64,000 nt of DNA from Cinclus cinclus (Eukaryota; Chordata; Aves; Passeriformes; Cinclidae). Each line of letters opens with the position of its first letter. Position 1 is the stretch's first letter. A program made the translations under genes and the position numbers. The stretch lies in assembly GCF_963662255.1 (NCBI RefSeq), contig NC_085055.1, positions 791,979 to 855,978 on the forward strand, read 5' to 3'. Positions 22,865 to 36,000 of this stretch are shown here, piece by piece. The notes beneath the pieces were generated by a model. The model had not been told where the DNA came from. It made no database searches and was given only the letters and a program-made list of their open reading frames with translations.

Positions 22865-25224
22865 CCAGGCTCTGTGCAGTTCCCTGTCTGCACCATGGCT
22901 CTTAGGGCAGCAGAGCTGTCTGGCCCTTCCTGGCTGGAGGGGACAGAGCCCGAAAAGGCAGCAGGACAGACCCGTGTCCAGCCTGGCCAGGGAGAGCCGG
23001 GGGGGGGCTGTGGGTGGCCGTGAGCCCTGCACACCCACACGCTGGCCAAGCTCAGCTGGGGCTTGCTCAAGGGTGTTCCAGCAAGTGACCACTGCTGCTC
23101 GGACACTTCACTGCTGGAAGGTCCCTGTGACTGCTGGGCAGCTGAGAACAGAGAGCAGAACTTGCAGCTTTCTCAGGAGCCTCCTGGCGCACACGGAGTG
23201 GGTCATGAAATGCATTTTATAGGCACTGGTCCTGTACCTCACAGTCCCCCTGCCCTGCAGAGCCAAAACCTCACAGTCCCCCTGCCCTGCAGAGCTAACC
23301 CCTCATTCCTTGCCCATGGGACTCGCAGCTGCACACACTGAGCTGCCGCAGCCACAGCTCAGTCCCACAACCTTCTGAAGAGCTTCCGCTTCATTTTTGA
23401 GCCTTGCTGAATTTAGTGTGGGGTAGTTGGAGCCATTGCAAAACCCCAGCAGGTTCCTGTCTCCTCCCACACCTCCTTTTCACCTGGAGCATGCCAGAGC
23501 CATGCACTGGGCATCCCACTGGGAGGATGCTGGTCAGCTGGGCACCCCAGCAGCTCTCCAGGAACAGTGAGGGCTGCAGCCATGAGCTCCTGGGGAGCTG
23601 AGAGTCTGTCACTAATCTGTCCTTTCTGTGATGGATTTGTGAAAGGCAATCAGGCCTCCAGTACTAGGAGCCCAAGATGACCCCTATGACTATTCATAAA
23701 CCGCAGAGATGGGTGTAGCTGAAGAGGCCTTTCCCTGAGCCACTCACCTGGAGTTTCTAATCCATCCAATATGCAAAGGGATGCAACTGCAGCTCCAGCC
23801 TTTGGGCTGGTAATTAATAATCAGTGACAACGATGGGTTGTGATTACTAGGGACAAGATTCAGCTCATTATCTCACTACTGTGACCACCTGGAAGTTCCA
23901 CCTTCCCTCATGCTGTGCAAACTGTGACTAGCAAATGAGATTAAACCTGTTCTGACTTTGTGCTCATGCTTGTAACCTGTTTCCCCCGGGTATGTTTGAG
24001 AATCTTCTAACTATAAATCATTCTCTTAAGACACCACAAAGTTTTAAGTAAACAGTTATTTAGAGCTTAAAGGTTCCAGATCCATGCCAACCCAAATTCT
24101 CATTCAGGAGCTGTACTTGCTTCCTGCAGCTCATATGTTAATGTTTGCTCCCATTTATGCCCAGTAACTCTTCCATATCTTTAACACAACGTGAAGTCAG
24201 GATGAAACCCTCACATGAACTGCTGTCAGTTTGTACATTTGCATGACACAGCACTGTCGACTTTTTTTGTTTTAACCCACTCCATTTGACACGGAATCAA
24301 TGAACTCCTGATCAGGGTGGGGAATGAGTAGCACCTGGCCCTGTTGTTGGCAGCAGGGTGCCCTGGGTGTGCAGGTGAGCCTGGTGCCCAGCCCTGCCCT
24401 GTGTGGATGGGGCTGGGGAAGCTGCAGGGCTGCTCTGGTGGCTGCCAGCCCCTGTGTCAGCACTGCAGGGACACTCTGGAGTTTGGCTCCACAGCAAGGC
24501 CCCCCAGCCAAACCCCAGCAGGAGGCTGTGTGAGCCCCAGGAGGGGTCATGGGGAGCTTCCCTGGCCTTGCTGTCCTCTTATTTTGAGTGGGGAAGGACA
24601 TGGGACTCCAGGGACTCCTGGGTGTGTCTGGAGCCCGACTGCATGGGCATAGCAATTTCAAATACTCTGAAGGCACAGGACTTATTACTTGGCATGTGGC
24701 TTTGAATTACTGTGTGTTCCAAGGGCATATGTGAAAATGCTTGTTTTTCTGGCGTGCTGTGATTTTAATATTGTCAAGTTCCATTTTTTTGTAAACACTA
24801 CTGAAATCTGACTGCAACATCTGCAGGGACCGTGCTACCTTTTGTTTACACTCAGGTTATGCAGCCGCTTTAATTAAAGAGTAAAAAAATCCTCTAATTT
24901 GTCTATAATTTTAATGAGCAAAAATATATTTGGGTTTGAAGTTGCAACTATTTTTAGTGGCAGCAAAAGTGTGGCCCCAGCGTTGCTGGCGCTGCACCAC
25001 CTCACCGAGCAACTCGTGTTGGAGCCGCCCCAGTAACATTATGAAACACTCCTTCTGCCTTTTGTGTTGTTAATTCATGTTTCCAGGAGGTTCTTCTGGC
25101 AGTGATATGTCTTTAAAAATAGGTAATAAAAGGCTTGCAAAATCCATGCAATTTAAAACCTTGAGAGGAACGAGGCAGACCAAATGAGAATCAAAATAAC
25201 TGAATAAATGAGTGATGCTTAGCC
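22865..25224. other. Intergenic DNA, no gene recognised
   Basis: GC-moderate to 23.65 kb, then AT-rich single-copy sequence (23.65-24.3 kb), a GC-richer patch (24.3-24.65 kb) and AT-rich DNA to 25.2 kb. A two-copy 32-bp duplication lies at 23237-23298. ORFs are short and featureless. Confidence 0.5.
23237..23298. repeat. 32-bp tandem duplication
   Basis: The segment CCTCACAGTCCCCCTGCCCT and the following GCAGAGC occur twice, 32 bases apart. Confidence 0.85.
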
Positions 25225-25540
25225 TTCGAAGACAAAGGAGGCATGTAGAGATGTGGTGACAGAACAAGGGGGAATGGCTTTAGGCTGAGGGAAGGTAGAT
25301 ATAGATCAGATATTAGAAGAAAGTTGTTCCCTGAGAGGGTGGTGAGGCCCTGGCACAGGGTGCCCAGAGAAGCTGTGGCTGCCCCTGGATCCCTGGAAGT
25401 GTCCAAGGCCAGGCTGGACACTGGGGCTTGGGGAAGCCTGGGACAGTGGGAGGTGTCCCTGCCATGGCAGGGGTAGCACTGGATGGGCTTTCAGGTCTGT
25501 TCCAACCCAAACCTTTCCGTGATTCTGTGATGTTTGGGGT
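25225..25540 (+). mobile_element. CR1-type LINE fragment, 3' end, plus orientation
   Basis: Shows in order the CR1 3' phrases GGTGGTGAGGCCCTGGCACA, GTGCCCAGAGAAGCTGTGGC, GTCCAAGGCCAGGCTGGA, GGAGGTGTCCCTGCCATGGC and TTCCAACCCAAACC, ending in the terminal octamer-like GATTCTGTGAT. Truncated at its 5' end. The minus-strand ORFs here are antisense to the element. Confidence 0.9.
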
Positions 25541-26379
25541 CAGTGTGTCCGTGGGTGGCACAGACAAGGGTCACACCTGTGCAGCTCCAGAGGCAGCAGG
25601 CTGACTTGCTGCCCCATTCCCACCCACTCCAAACCCTCTCCCATTCCCAGTATTCAGCCAGAGGTGAATCTGCTCCCAGCCCCTCTCCCTGTACAGATCA
25701 AAGCTAAAACTGCCTTTTCACCTCTGGCAATGACTGCTGGGTCTCAGTTTCCTCACAGGATGTTGAGTGATGATTCCTTCCCAAACAGCTTAACATGTCA
25801 AATCTGATTAAAACGTGGAAAGCCTCTGTTAGCCATGCCTTCCCTGCCATTATAGGTATTTCAGGTTTATGCTGGGCTGTATTTCCATACCATTGTCTCG
25901 TCTGGCTGCCTGCAGCTGCCCCAGTTTCATACTATGTGCAGTTTTGTTCTGTTCTCTCCTCATCCTGTGGAATGGCTGTGGGTACATATCAGTATTTCAC
26001 TGATTTCACCTAATTTATTTAAAGATCTATTTACCTTTCTCTGAATTTTCTTCCTCTTCATTTATCTTTGCCCTTCATGCAAATGGTTCAGCTACCCATT
26101 AAAATTATTCCATTAAAATCATATTTTCTTACCAGTAAATGAATTCCGTCATCAACAAATCATGCCGTTCTATGCCTTTCCAAAACTTCCTTTCCATTCC
26201 AAAACCTGCTGCGGCCCAAAGACCTCGTCTCCCCCCAGCACATAAACCTTTAAATGCTCCAAGCCAGGCAGGTCCAGAGCCCTGCTCTGGCTGGTTGTGT
26301 TTGACATGAGCAGACTCAGGCAGTTTGTGAACACCAGATTTAATATTTGAGCTGACTGTGCACTTATCTCTGGTTCCAC

Positions 26380-26445
26380 CAAATCATGGAATAATTTATG
26401 TTGGAAAAGACCCCCAAGATCATCAAGTGCAATTACAGTGGTTTC
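26380..26445 (-). mobile_element. Short CR1 3'-end remnant, minus orientation
   Basis: AATCATGGAATAATTTATGT followed by TGGAAAAGACCCCCAAGATC and ATCAAGTGCAA is the reverse complement of the CR1 3' terminus. Confidence 0.7.
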
Positions 26446-27609
26446 CTTTAACCCTGGCCCAAGAGGGCAAAGGCACTTTGTGACCCTGGCAGAGGTGAGG
26501 CAGCGCGTGGCCCCAGGGGATATTTGTTTCTAAACTTTAATTTACAGCATTTGGAAAGCAAAGACCAGCCTGTGGCAAGAGGCAGTGGGTGGAACAGGTA
26601 AATAATTAAATAAATGGGGGTTTTTAGACTGTGCAGCTTGGGTTTCTGCCGGCAGCACAAGGCCTTGGCTCTGCTGGAGTGGGAGGGTAATGCAGGAATG
26701 GGAATCGGATGGAGCTGAGCCCAGGCAGGGCTGGAACAGGGCAGAGCTCAGGGCCTGGCACAAGTTCCTAATGTATAAGACTTTAGATGCAAATTTGTAT
26801 TTCTCTCCCCAGCAGGTCAGAATTACTGATCAGGTTATAGTTGGTACCTGCAAAAAGCATTGCTATTTTCCTCCACCAGAGCAGAGACAGGTTGATATCC
26901 TGAGGCAGCCCATCAGTCCTACTCTGCATTCAGCACAGCTATGATATATTAAGAGACCCATCTGTGGGGTTTACCCCAAACCATCACATGCAGCCATGTG
27001 GGAATGGTGCCCAGCCTGTGCTGGCATCCCCACGGGGCTGGAGGTGCTCAGGGTGAGGCAGGAGAGCCCGGGGCAGCTGGCTGGGGCTCAGCTGTGTCCG
27101 TGGCATCAGCAGGAGCTCCCGGCACTGCTCGGCTCCGTGGTAGCTGGCTGGGGGTCACCAGCACCAGCAGTGCCTGTTGGAGGGGACAGTGAAGTGCTGG
27201 GTGTATTTCTGTCCCTGGGGTACACAGCCCACGCTGTGCTCCCTGGGGATCCCAAAAGAGAGCCAGGCAGAGTCTCCCACCAGGAAACCATTCCCAGGGT
27301 CCCAAGTGACTGCTGCCTGCCTGTGGGAGCATCCTTGCATCCCTAAGTGACCATCAGAAAATCAGCTCATTTAAAGTGCTGGAAACACATTTACCCTTCC
27401 TGGCATTCCCCTACAGCCAAGGAACAGCAGAGCTGTTTATGTTAATAATTCATAGAAGACTTCTCCTTTCAGTTCATGGCTCTGTCCCACACCCTTCCCC
27501 CTGAGCTGGGCCAATGACCTGGGATGGACTGAAATCCATCAAACCCTGCTGCTCCCAGGGACCTCTTCCAGCAGGGTGACAGCCTCACTCTGCTTCGATT
27601 CTTCGCTTC

Positions 27610-27705
27610 TATGATGAGGGTGGTATAACCCTGGCACAGGTTTCCCAGGAAGCTGTGGCTGCCCCTCCCCTGGCAGGGCTCAAGGCCAGGCTGGTCCCTG
27701 GTGGG
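27610..27705 (+). mobile_element. Short CR1 remnant, plus orientation
   Basis: TATGATGAGGGTGGTATAAC, CCTGGCACAGG, GAAGCTGTGGCTGCCCCTC and CTCAAGGCCAGGCTGGTCC match the CR1 3' region; the terminal tail is missing. Confidence 0.75.
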
Positions 27706-28318
27706 TGGCAGGGCTGTGCGCCATGCTGTGCTGGCATTCAGGAGTGTACTGACAGAGATTTCCCTGTGGAAGCCAGGCTGCTTGGTCACAAATGCACTTC
27801 CTTCCACTGTGAATAATGGCCTTTTGTGGGGAACTGATTTTTCTCCAGGACAGTGATTGAGAAATGACCCAGCCACAGAGCCAGGGCTGGCTCAGTGGAC
27901 TGGGGTGAGTGTCAGGTGCTGGGGCCAGACAGAGGTGTGGAGGAGCTATGCAGAGGCACCCAGCCTTGGTATCACCCAAACAGACCCAAGGGACTCCAAG
28001 AGAAGGGGAAGGGATGCTCCTGCATGCAGCCAAGCATCCCAAATGTGCCAGAAGCTTGGGGCACAGCCCTGGGACCAACAGATGAGGATTTGCTCACTTG
28101 ATCTCTCTGGGACCCAGCTGGGAGAAGCTCTTGGAGATTATAACACAGCTTTTGTACCAAATATTATGTTACTGCTAATTTCAGAATTAGAGAGTACCTT
28201 TAAGGCTCCACAGAAGTTAAATTCTTAGCAGACTACTGAGTTTTAATATCCTCAGTAAAAACACCGGAGCAGTTCAGTCTTACACTGAAGATAATAAAGC
28301 TTTGCATTGTAGAGGGCA

Positions 28319-28346
28319 AATTATTTATTTATTTATTTATTTATTT
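28319..28346. repeat. (TTTA)7 microsatellite
   Basis: Perfect TTTA tetranucleotide run. Confidence 0.9.
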
Positions 28347-31300
28347 GGTATTTCTGGCCCGTTGGTATCCCCATCCCAGGATGGGTTTCACCTCTCCCTG
28401 CTGCCCTCAGCTGCACTTGGACCAGCCCAACAGGAAAAGTGGCCTTGCAGGGGTTTGTGGCAGTTTCCAATGCAGGGCCAGCAGCCAGGCCAGAGGGAAG
28501 CAGGTCCCGGGTGCTGCCCCAGCTCCTTTGGCACTGCAGCTCTCCTCCTCCTCAGCAATGTGTCGGGACACGTTTGGCACAAATAAAAAGTTGTTGTTTA
28601 ACATTCTTGTGTATTTGTGAGCGGTGGCAGTGATGCTTCCTGTAAAACTGAGCTGTGAGCGTGGCAAAGCTGTTTGATGTTACAGCCTTATTTAAACAGC
28701 ATTTAGATAGTAAAAGCAGTCATTCCCCTCATCCCCACATACCAGCCACCCATTAAAATTCCTTCTCATGCTCTTACACAAAGACTAATTTTGGCAGAAG
28801 GCTGACTTGCCCTAGATTTTTAAAAGACTACTTGTTTTAAAACAAAGTCCATTGGGGAAGGGAGAGAGCTGGAAAGAATTGCTTCCTACCCCTGCCCTCC
28901 CCAGTCTCATCACCTCGACCACCCCCATCCCACCAGCCCTGGTTTTTCCCATCCCATCACCCCCCTCCATCACCTCCTGGCCCTGGAGGGTGCAGCATCT
29001 TCCTCCTCCTCCTCTTCCTCCTCCTCTCCCATGGAGGGGCTCCAGGCCCCTCAGAGGGCGATGGAGGGGAGCTTTGAGCACAGAACAGGTGGAGGTAAGG
29101 GAATGTTGAAAATCTGTCATTCACCTTGACATTGACACACTAAAAATAAAGTTAAACACTTCAAAAAACAAATTATGCCAACATTCAGCTATTACTTGAG
29201 GGACTCGACTCAGAATAAAACTCTAGGTTTTCAAGCCAGCTCTCGCTATCATCAGAACAGCTTTTTCACCAAGATATTCCTTTGTTTCTGAGTTGTTTCT
29301 TGTCCTTCAGACTCTGGGCAAAGTGTCACTTGATTGAGACAACTGAGAACAGAAAAAAATCAGAAGAAACCTGTCCCACAGGTGTCGTGTAGAACACAGA
29401 GCAAGCAGGTCCAGAGAGACCCACAGAGGCAAATCAACACCCAAACCCTCACGGGGAGCAGATGGAGGAGCTGACTTGTCTCTTTGGCTGTGATTCAATG
29501 AAAATGTTTTCTCCCCTTCCCTTTCTGCATGGGGATAAATCTGCAAAGGAAAACATTTCTCAGAGCTGTGTGCTGGCAGGGCTGGTGCCACACCAGCAGA
29601 ATCCAGCACTGCCACAGCCCCTGGGACACGATCCTTACTGAGTGCTATGAGAGCTGCTTTGGTTCCAGGGTCAGAGCAGGCTGCTGAAACCAAGAAAGGT
29701 TAAATACCAGTGAGTCCCCCCTGAATCCCATTGCCCAGTAGATGGCTGGATAAGCAGGTGCCCTTAGTGCATGGCCATAATGAAGCAGACCTGAATTTTT
29801 GGCTGAATTGAGCATCTCTCTGTAGCATGCCAGGCCATGGTGACATCAAGGAATGGCTCCACTGAGGGATGTTGCCTTTACAACCGCCGGGGGACTCCTG
29901 GGTGCCCTGCCCACAGCAGGGATGGAGCTGGGCAGTGGCAGCACCCACCCCTCGGGTGCCAGCTCTAATTCCCCCTGGCCCACACTGGGGTCAGCCAGGG
30001 AGTGGGGACAGGGCTGGAGCTGTGCTGCAATTCCCCCTGGGCTCAGCCAGGGAGAGGGGACAGGGCTGGAGCTGTCCCCTCCAAACAGACCCACGGCTGC
30101 TGCCACCACCAGAGGCTCAGATCAACATCGTGGCCCCAACCCTTCCCACCGGCTCTGGCCACCAGCTCAGCTCATTTAAGCTGTCCTGTAACTGATACTG
30201 GAAGGGATGACTCAGCCCTAAGTATAGTTACCTGCACCCAAAATAGAGCCAAGCCCTGCAGCAGCTCGGGACTCCGGGTGCAGGTCAGCCAGGAACATCT
30301 CCTAAACCACGGGGAGCTGGTGGTGGGACACAGGTGGCACTGGCTTTTCACCTGCTTTTACCATCAGTCCAGGAGGGGATTCCAAAGTAAACCCCCAGAC
30401 ATTATTCTCCTCTATTGAATGTACAGAAACACAAATTTCAATTGTTCCTTTTCTTGATCAATTCACAGTGACCAGAGCTCACAAACAGGATCAATTTACA
30501 CCACATCTAAAAATACACCATCAGCTACACACAGATGGATCTAAGGGGTGTGTGTGTAACTATGTGCATGTGCACATGTTCCTAAAACTCTAAGATACAT
30601 TTGTAATTTATTCAAGTTCCCAATACTTTCCTATAAAAGATGGGGAGGCAGAAAACACCATGCCCTGGCAGTGCACAAATGGGGCCTTTGTCCCTTGCCA
30701 TGAAGACTCTGGACCAGAAGCATCAGTAAGTTCACACTGGTGGGAAACCTCCAGAATGAAAGAGAAGCCAGAACCACTGTGCCCCATTGCCCTCATCAGC
30801 ATCTGAAGCCAGGAGTTGAGGTGTTGCATTGTGGGCTTTGCTTTGCCTCTTTGGCTGGATAATTTAAAATAGCAAACAGAAGAATTTGCCTCCCAGACTA
30901 AGATAAACTGCAGTTAAGTCATGACAGGATGTGCACAGCAAACCTCAGGAGCAATCTGCACGTTGTGAAATGTTCCCAGATCTCACTGGTGCGAGCTGTG
31001 TGCTGCCTCAGCAGCCACACCACTGGTCCTGCTGCTGCAGCCAACAAGCACAAAGCCGGGCTAGCAGCACCACCTGGAATTACTCACCACACTGAACATG
31101 TGTAGCTGCACAGGCAGCAGGGCAGAAGCAGAGGCCACCCAGAGGAGCCTGACTGGGGCATGGAGGCTCCCAGATGGATTTTGGAGGCAGCGTCCTTCCA
31201 GCAGTGGCCACAGCTCCCCTCTTCCCACACCAGGGATGTGAGGCTGGCTGCAGCCCCAGGCAGGGGCTCTGCATTCCCTGGGGCTCGGCAGGGCTGTGTG

Positions 31301-32039
31301 CCCCAGAACCACCCCTGGAAACAGGAGCAAGCCAGGCTGGGGCTCCTCCAGAGCCTTCTGCTCTTCTTTCCCAGTATCACTGTAAGGGTATAAACATCCT
31401 CATGGAGTCACTGAAAATGAGTCATATTTCAGTGCCATCTAATTATTAGATGCTGTACGTGATATTTGTCAGCTCGTGCTGTGAACAGTTACTTTACATA
31501 ACCCCTGGAGAGGTGTGCCAGGCTCCAGTGGTTTTCAAAGTCTCTGCTTTGAAAGGGGTTAAAGTGTAGTGCTCATTTTCATCATCTCCAAACCTGCAGA
31601 GCTGTTCACATATTGTATCCAGTTGAATGAGGCTCTTTTTTGGGCAGGTGGCAGCGACACCCCTGAGGGGGCATGAGGCTCTGGCACTGCCATTTCCCAC
31701 TGCTCTGAGCCTGGCTGGGCACTCCCTGACTCTCGTATGTGTCACCAAAGGCACCACGAGTGTTTCAATCCCTTTGGTCACTGTTGTATCTGAGCCTTGG
31801 TGCCTTTAGGATCTGCTTCTCCCCCAGCATCCCCCTGTGCTCAGGGGATGGGGCCATCAGGACAGAAGAGTGGCAAGGAATGGTGGGGATACCCCAAACC
31901 AAGTGCGAAGTGTGGAGCAGCAAAACACTGAGTCAGAAGCACTAACTCCAGCAGCTCTGTGTTTGCCACTTAACCGGGGTATAAACTTTCCCTGGCAAAC
32001 CTAATACATTTGTCTTGGTGCCAAGCGACCATTAAACGA
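28347..32039. other. Intergenic DNA, no gene recognised
   Basis: Mixed composition with a pyrimidine tract (about 29000-29030, TCC-rich) and a roughly 52-bp partial duplication around 29992-30080 (CAGCCAGGGAGNGGGGACAG type). ORFs are short and lack recognisable domains. Confidence 0.5.
29960..30080. repeat. Two-copy repeat, period about 52 bp
   Basis: CAGCCAGGGAG followed by GGGGACAGGGCTGGAGCTG occurs at 29992 and again at 30044, with ATTCCCCCTGG before each. Confidence 0.8.
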
Positions 32040-33075
32040 ACTCGATCCAAAAACCCCATTAGCCCATCCCAGCGTGTGGGTCCTGGTGATGCCCAGGGTT
32101 TGTGCGATCTGCAGCAGCTCCAGCTCTGGTCCAGGAGCTCGTGGTGGGCAGAGCAGGTTCATCCTGCGGGAGCAGGGATTCTCCGCATGACCTGCAGCCC
32201 CAGGGTGATGCCTCAAGGCCTGGTGCGGGCGGGCAGCACTGCCGCGGTCCCGAAGCCGGGGCACAGCCCAGCCCCTGGTTCTGCCGTGCCCGCAGCACGA
32301 GCGGCGATGGCTCCTGCCTCTGCATGCGGCAACAGAAGCTTCGCACAAACCCTCCGCAGCCACTCCTCCGGCAAAGGAGCAGAGAGGAGCGGGCAGGGGA
32401 GGTGGGAGCCCGGAACAGCCTGGGGCACTGGCACGGAGCTGTCCCTGCCTGCTCCCGGCTGGCACCCGGCGCTGCCCGCGCCCTTCCCCTGCGGGGCTGC
32501 TGCCCCCGCGCACCCAGCCCGGCCGTGAGCGATCGATCCCCGCCATCCCAGACGGTGCCGAGGAGCTGTGCGGCGTTCCCAGCCGGCACAGAAGGAGGAG
32601 CTGCCTCGCCTTTCCTGGACTTTCAGCACTTTCAGCTCCGGCAGCGAAGTGTGAACTGGCGGCCGCCCCCTCTGCAGCGCTCCCGGTTCCAGCCTCCCTT
32701 CAAACCTCTACCCAAGCCCTGCTGCTGTCACTGCTCCAGGGATATATTTAGCCCCCGCTCTCTCTCCCAGTCGCCTGGGTTAAGGGATGGAAGGTTTCGC
32801 AGGTAGTTTATAGAGCTGGGTGAACACCTCCGGCACGGTCACCCGTTCAGAAGGTCCAGCAGCGGTGGCAGGAGCTGGCACACCTGTGGGCAGGTGCTGC
32901 TCGCCTGTGCCCGCCTCTGTCCTCGACTGCACCCGCTGCTGCCGCTCCCCCGGGCACGCAGCACATCCCCAGGCAGGAAAAAACCTTATTTTCCTTACTG
33001 AGCTTGCTCTGGGGGCAAGAGCTCTGCGGGGCTGAGCTGCCCCGGGCAGCCCCGGAGCGACGCTGCGGTGTAGGA
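32040..33075. other. GC/CpG-rich island in the P2RY1-RAP2B interval
   Basis: GC- and CpG-rich segment with open frames in several registers on both strands, none matching a known protein. Near its centre (about 32741) is the AT-rich element GGATATATTTAGCCCC. It could be an orphan CpG island or non-coding RNA promoter; there is no direct evidence of transcription. Confidence 0.4.
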
Positions 33076-36000
33076 GACTCTCAGAGGCCCAGACAGAGTG
33101 CAGGGGGAAGGCAGAGCTCCCTCTGCAGCTCCAAGCCGTGCCTTTCCTCCTCAACAGCTCCGGGGCCTCCGGCAGCTCAGGGAGCACAGAACAGCCGGAC
33201 ACACAGCAAGGATTGCCCTGGAAAACACAAAAGTGCAGCTGTCCTATGGTCAGGGTCATTGACTCTGAGCCTCATGTTGAGAAATACTGATACGAGTGGG
33301 AGCTCCCTTTTCAAAGCCACTCAAAAGACTTTTTCAAAATATAAACAGCCAAAACACCAAAAAAGTCCTAAAGGTATTTCTTGAGCAGGAGCTTGACCGA
33401 AGCAGAGCTGATGAAGTGCAACCCAGGGTCTTTCCATCTACCTACTTAGAAACAGGACACCACAGGAAATTATCATACTATTTGATTTCAGTAAAAAGCT
33501 TTTCAATAAAAAGATTAAATGTGTCTCTAATGTATGAAGATATGAGCAGGTTATAATTACTATTGACCTCACCTCATCAGCAGTATTTAATTGATGTCAG
33601 GGTCTTTGTCTGCCGTGCAAGTTAATCAGCATCCCTGGGCCTCCAAAGACCTCATTTATAACCTCATAATGGAGGAGGAATCTTGCTGGGTTTGTTTCTC
33701 TCTTGTTTTTTTCCTCCCTTCCCTTCCACATGTCCCTGAGCTGCTGCATCTCTGCTCTGCTGGGGCATTCCCTGCCTGTGGCTTGAAATCCAGCTCTGAA
33801 ATAGCTGCTCGTGCACCTTGTACTTCCCAGACACTTGCAGCAGGATCCCTTTTTCTGGAGATGGGATTTCACACTTTGGGATAGAGCTGTTCCCGAGTGG
33901 GCTGTGGGGTCTAGCAGGGCTTTGCTGGAGCTGCACTGACCCCAGTGCTGGGCCCTGCTGCCCGCAGCCCTGCACACCAGCGAGGGGCTGGCACCAGCCT
34001 GGTGCTTTCCTAGAATGCACATATCCAGGGGTTATAAATACTCTGGGAGTGCATAGGAAGGGCTGGAGCAGCACAGGAGGGGGTGGGTGCTCTCCATTGC
34101 AATACCCATATTTATCTGCAGGCTTAGTTAAGCATCAGGGTGGCTTTTTCCCTGCTGGCCAAGGAGCTGCTGCAGTGCACAGAGTGATGCTGCAGCTGAA
34201 GGACAGGATCTATGTTGTCATCCAGGGCAGGGAGCTGGAAGCACACAGAAGATCATGTCCAGATTTTGGGAAGGAATAATTATGGGCAAATTTTCTTTAA
34301 ATTAAACAGATTATCTGTTTCTGCCAGAATCAAACTCTTCAGGACCAGGATACATCCCTTTCTGCACTGATGTGCCTTTTCCATAAAACCTGCTCTGGAG
34401 AAGGCCCAAATGCAGCAGTGAGATATTTCCCCTGACTGTGAGCAGGAAGCTCAGCTCCATGGACCCCCCTGGGCTGGGGGGACACCCCAGGACATTTGAT
34501 GCTGCCTTGGGGTCCCCATATCCATCCCACGTGCATTGGGTCCATGGGGACTCCCACCCAGGGAATGTCCCAGAGATTGGGAAGGACAGTGTGTCCCTCT
34601 ACATCTCCTTCCCCTCCCATTGCCAACACACAGCTTTGGAGACAGCACCCTGGGGTGATTCCACAGTGAGGTCAGGATTCCAAGGTTTTCTAAAATTACA
34701 AAGAACTTCTCCATGGTGTCTTTCACGGTGTTAAACTGATTAGTACCATTAAAAAATTTTTAAAAAGTAGCTTAATTTTACATCTTAGCAAAGCTTCTTT
34801 GACAAATGCATTGAGGATAAGAATCCCTCCTCCCACAGGAGCTGAAACCATTAGGGGAGATTTGCTGCTAGAGCCAGTTCCCTACAACCACTGTGTGTTC
34901 TGCACTTGTTATTTATAAAAACTCAGGGAAAATATGTCAGAGCTATATGGAGCTGAAGCAAGGAGAAGTCAAAGTAGTTCTGTGCCACCTTCACAGACAC
35001 AAACCCACTGCTGGTTTAGGCAAGTCCCACTTAGCACAACTGAAGGGTTTGTGTCTCTCCTGCTTAGAAACCTCCTGGATTTTGCTGATCTCCAGCTGGA
35101 CTCCATGAGAAGCAGCAGCTTTGCCAGGAAAACTCGTGGGCTGTAATCAAACTTTGGTGCTGGAATTCATATACCAGGAGCAGCCCCCTGCACTCCCCAG
35201 GATGGACTGGGCTGCCAGCCCCTCCCAAGCATTGCCATTTCTGACCTCTGCTCTCCTGGCACAGAAGGGCTGTGAGCTGGGGGCCTGGCAGGGGCTGCGG
35301 GCACCAGCTCCTGTGGCAGCAGAGGGAAGAAACCCTTGGCAGGGTGGGGGATAAGACAATGTGACAGGAAGGAGAAGGACACCAAAGGTGTGTCCGAGGC
35401 ACAGAAAGTGGCACAGGGAAAAACTCTTGTTTGCAGGCACAGAACCTGCTCTGTTCATGGCAGGATGAGCACCCCCAAATGAGGTGGGTGGAACGGGGCT
35501 GAGAAAGGAGTCGTGATGTTTGGGAAGTGCAAACTGGAGCTGTGGCAGCACACTCAGCAAACAGCGATCCGAGGTGAAAGGAAATCCACTGGGATGGAGC
35601 AGGGTAAATGTCACGTTCTCCAAGAACCTCGGAGGGTAAGGGAGAGGCTCTGGTATCATGGGCTGTTCACGTGTGTCAATAACAAGAAATCACATTAAAA
35701 TCATGAGGTGTTTTATTTTTGGAAAGATGATGTATTGCTCCTCCTGATCTTAACAATTTCCTAATCCCACTAAAAGAATGATGGTCTTATGATGTGAGCT
35801 CCTAAATAATGTATCACAAATCAATTTACAAATACATGACAAAGCATCATTCAGTGTGGAGGGGTTTTATTCCCTGTGGGAATGATGATGCATCCCTTGG
35901 CTTCCAGTGTCTCAGGTAATGCGAGTGCCTGCTGCCTCTGCCCCCCCCTCACAGATGCTTGGCAACAGCTGGGCTTCTTGTTTCTGATGGGCCCATGCTC

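Larger units (their letters stand above)
25541..28318. other. Intergenic DNA with two small CR1 remnants
   Basis: No host gene recognised. Pyrimidine-rich and AT-rich DNA at 25.78-26.2 kb, mixed elsewhere. The small CR1 pieces at 26.4 and 27.6 kb are listed separately. Confidence 0.5.

Noticed and set aside
22318..23023. Thr/Pro/His repeat ORFs resembling a mucin-like protein
   Set aside because: Two overlapping frames encode similar low-complexity text because the octamer repeats every eight codons; no signal peptide or flanking exon.
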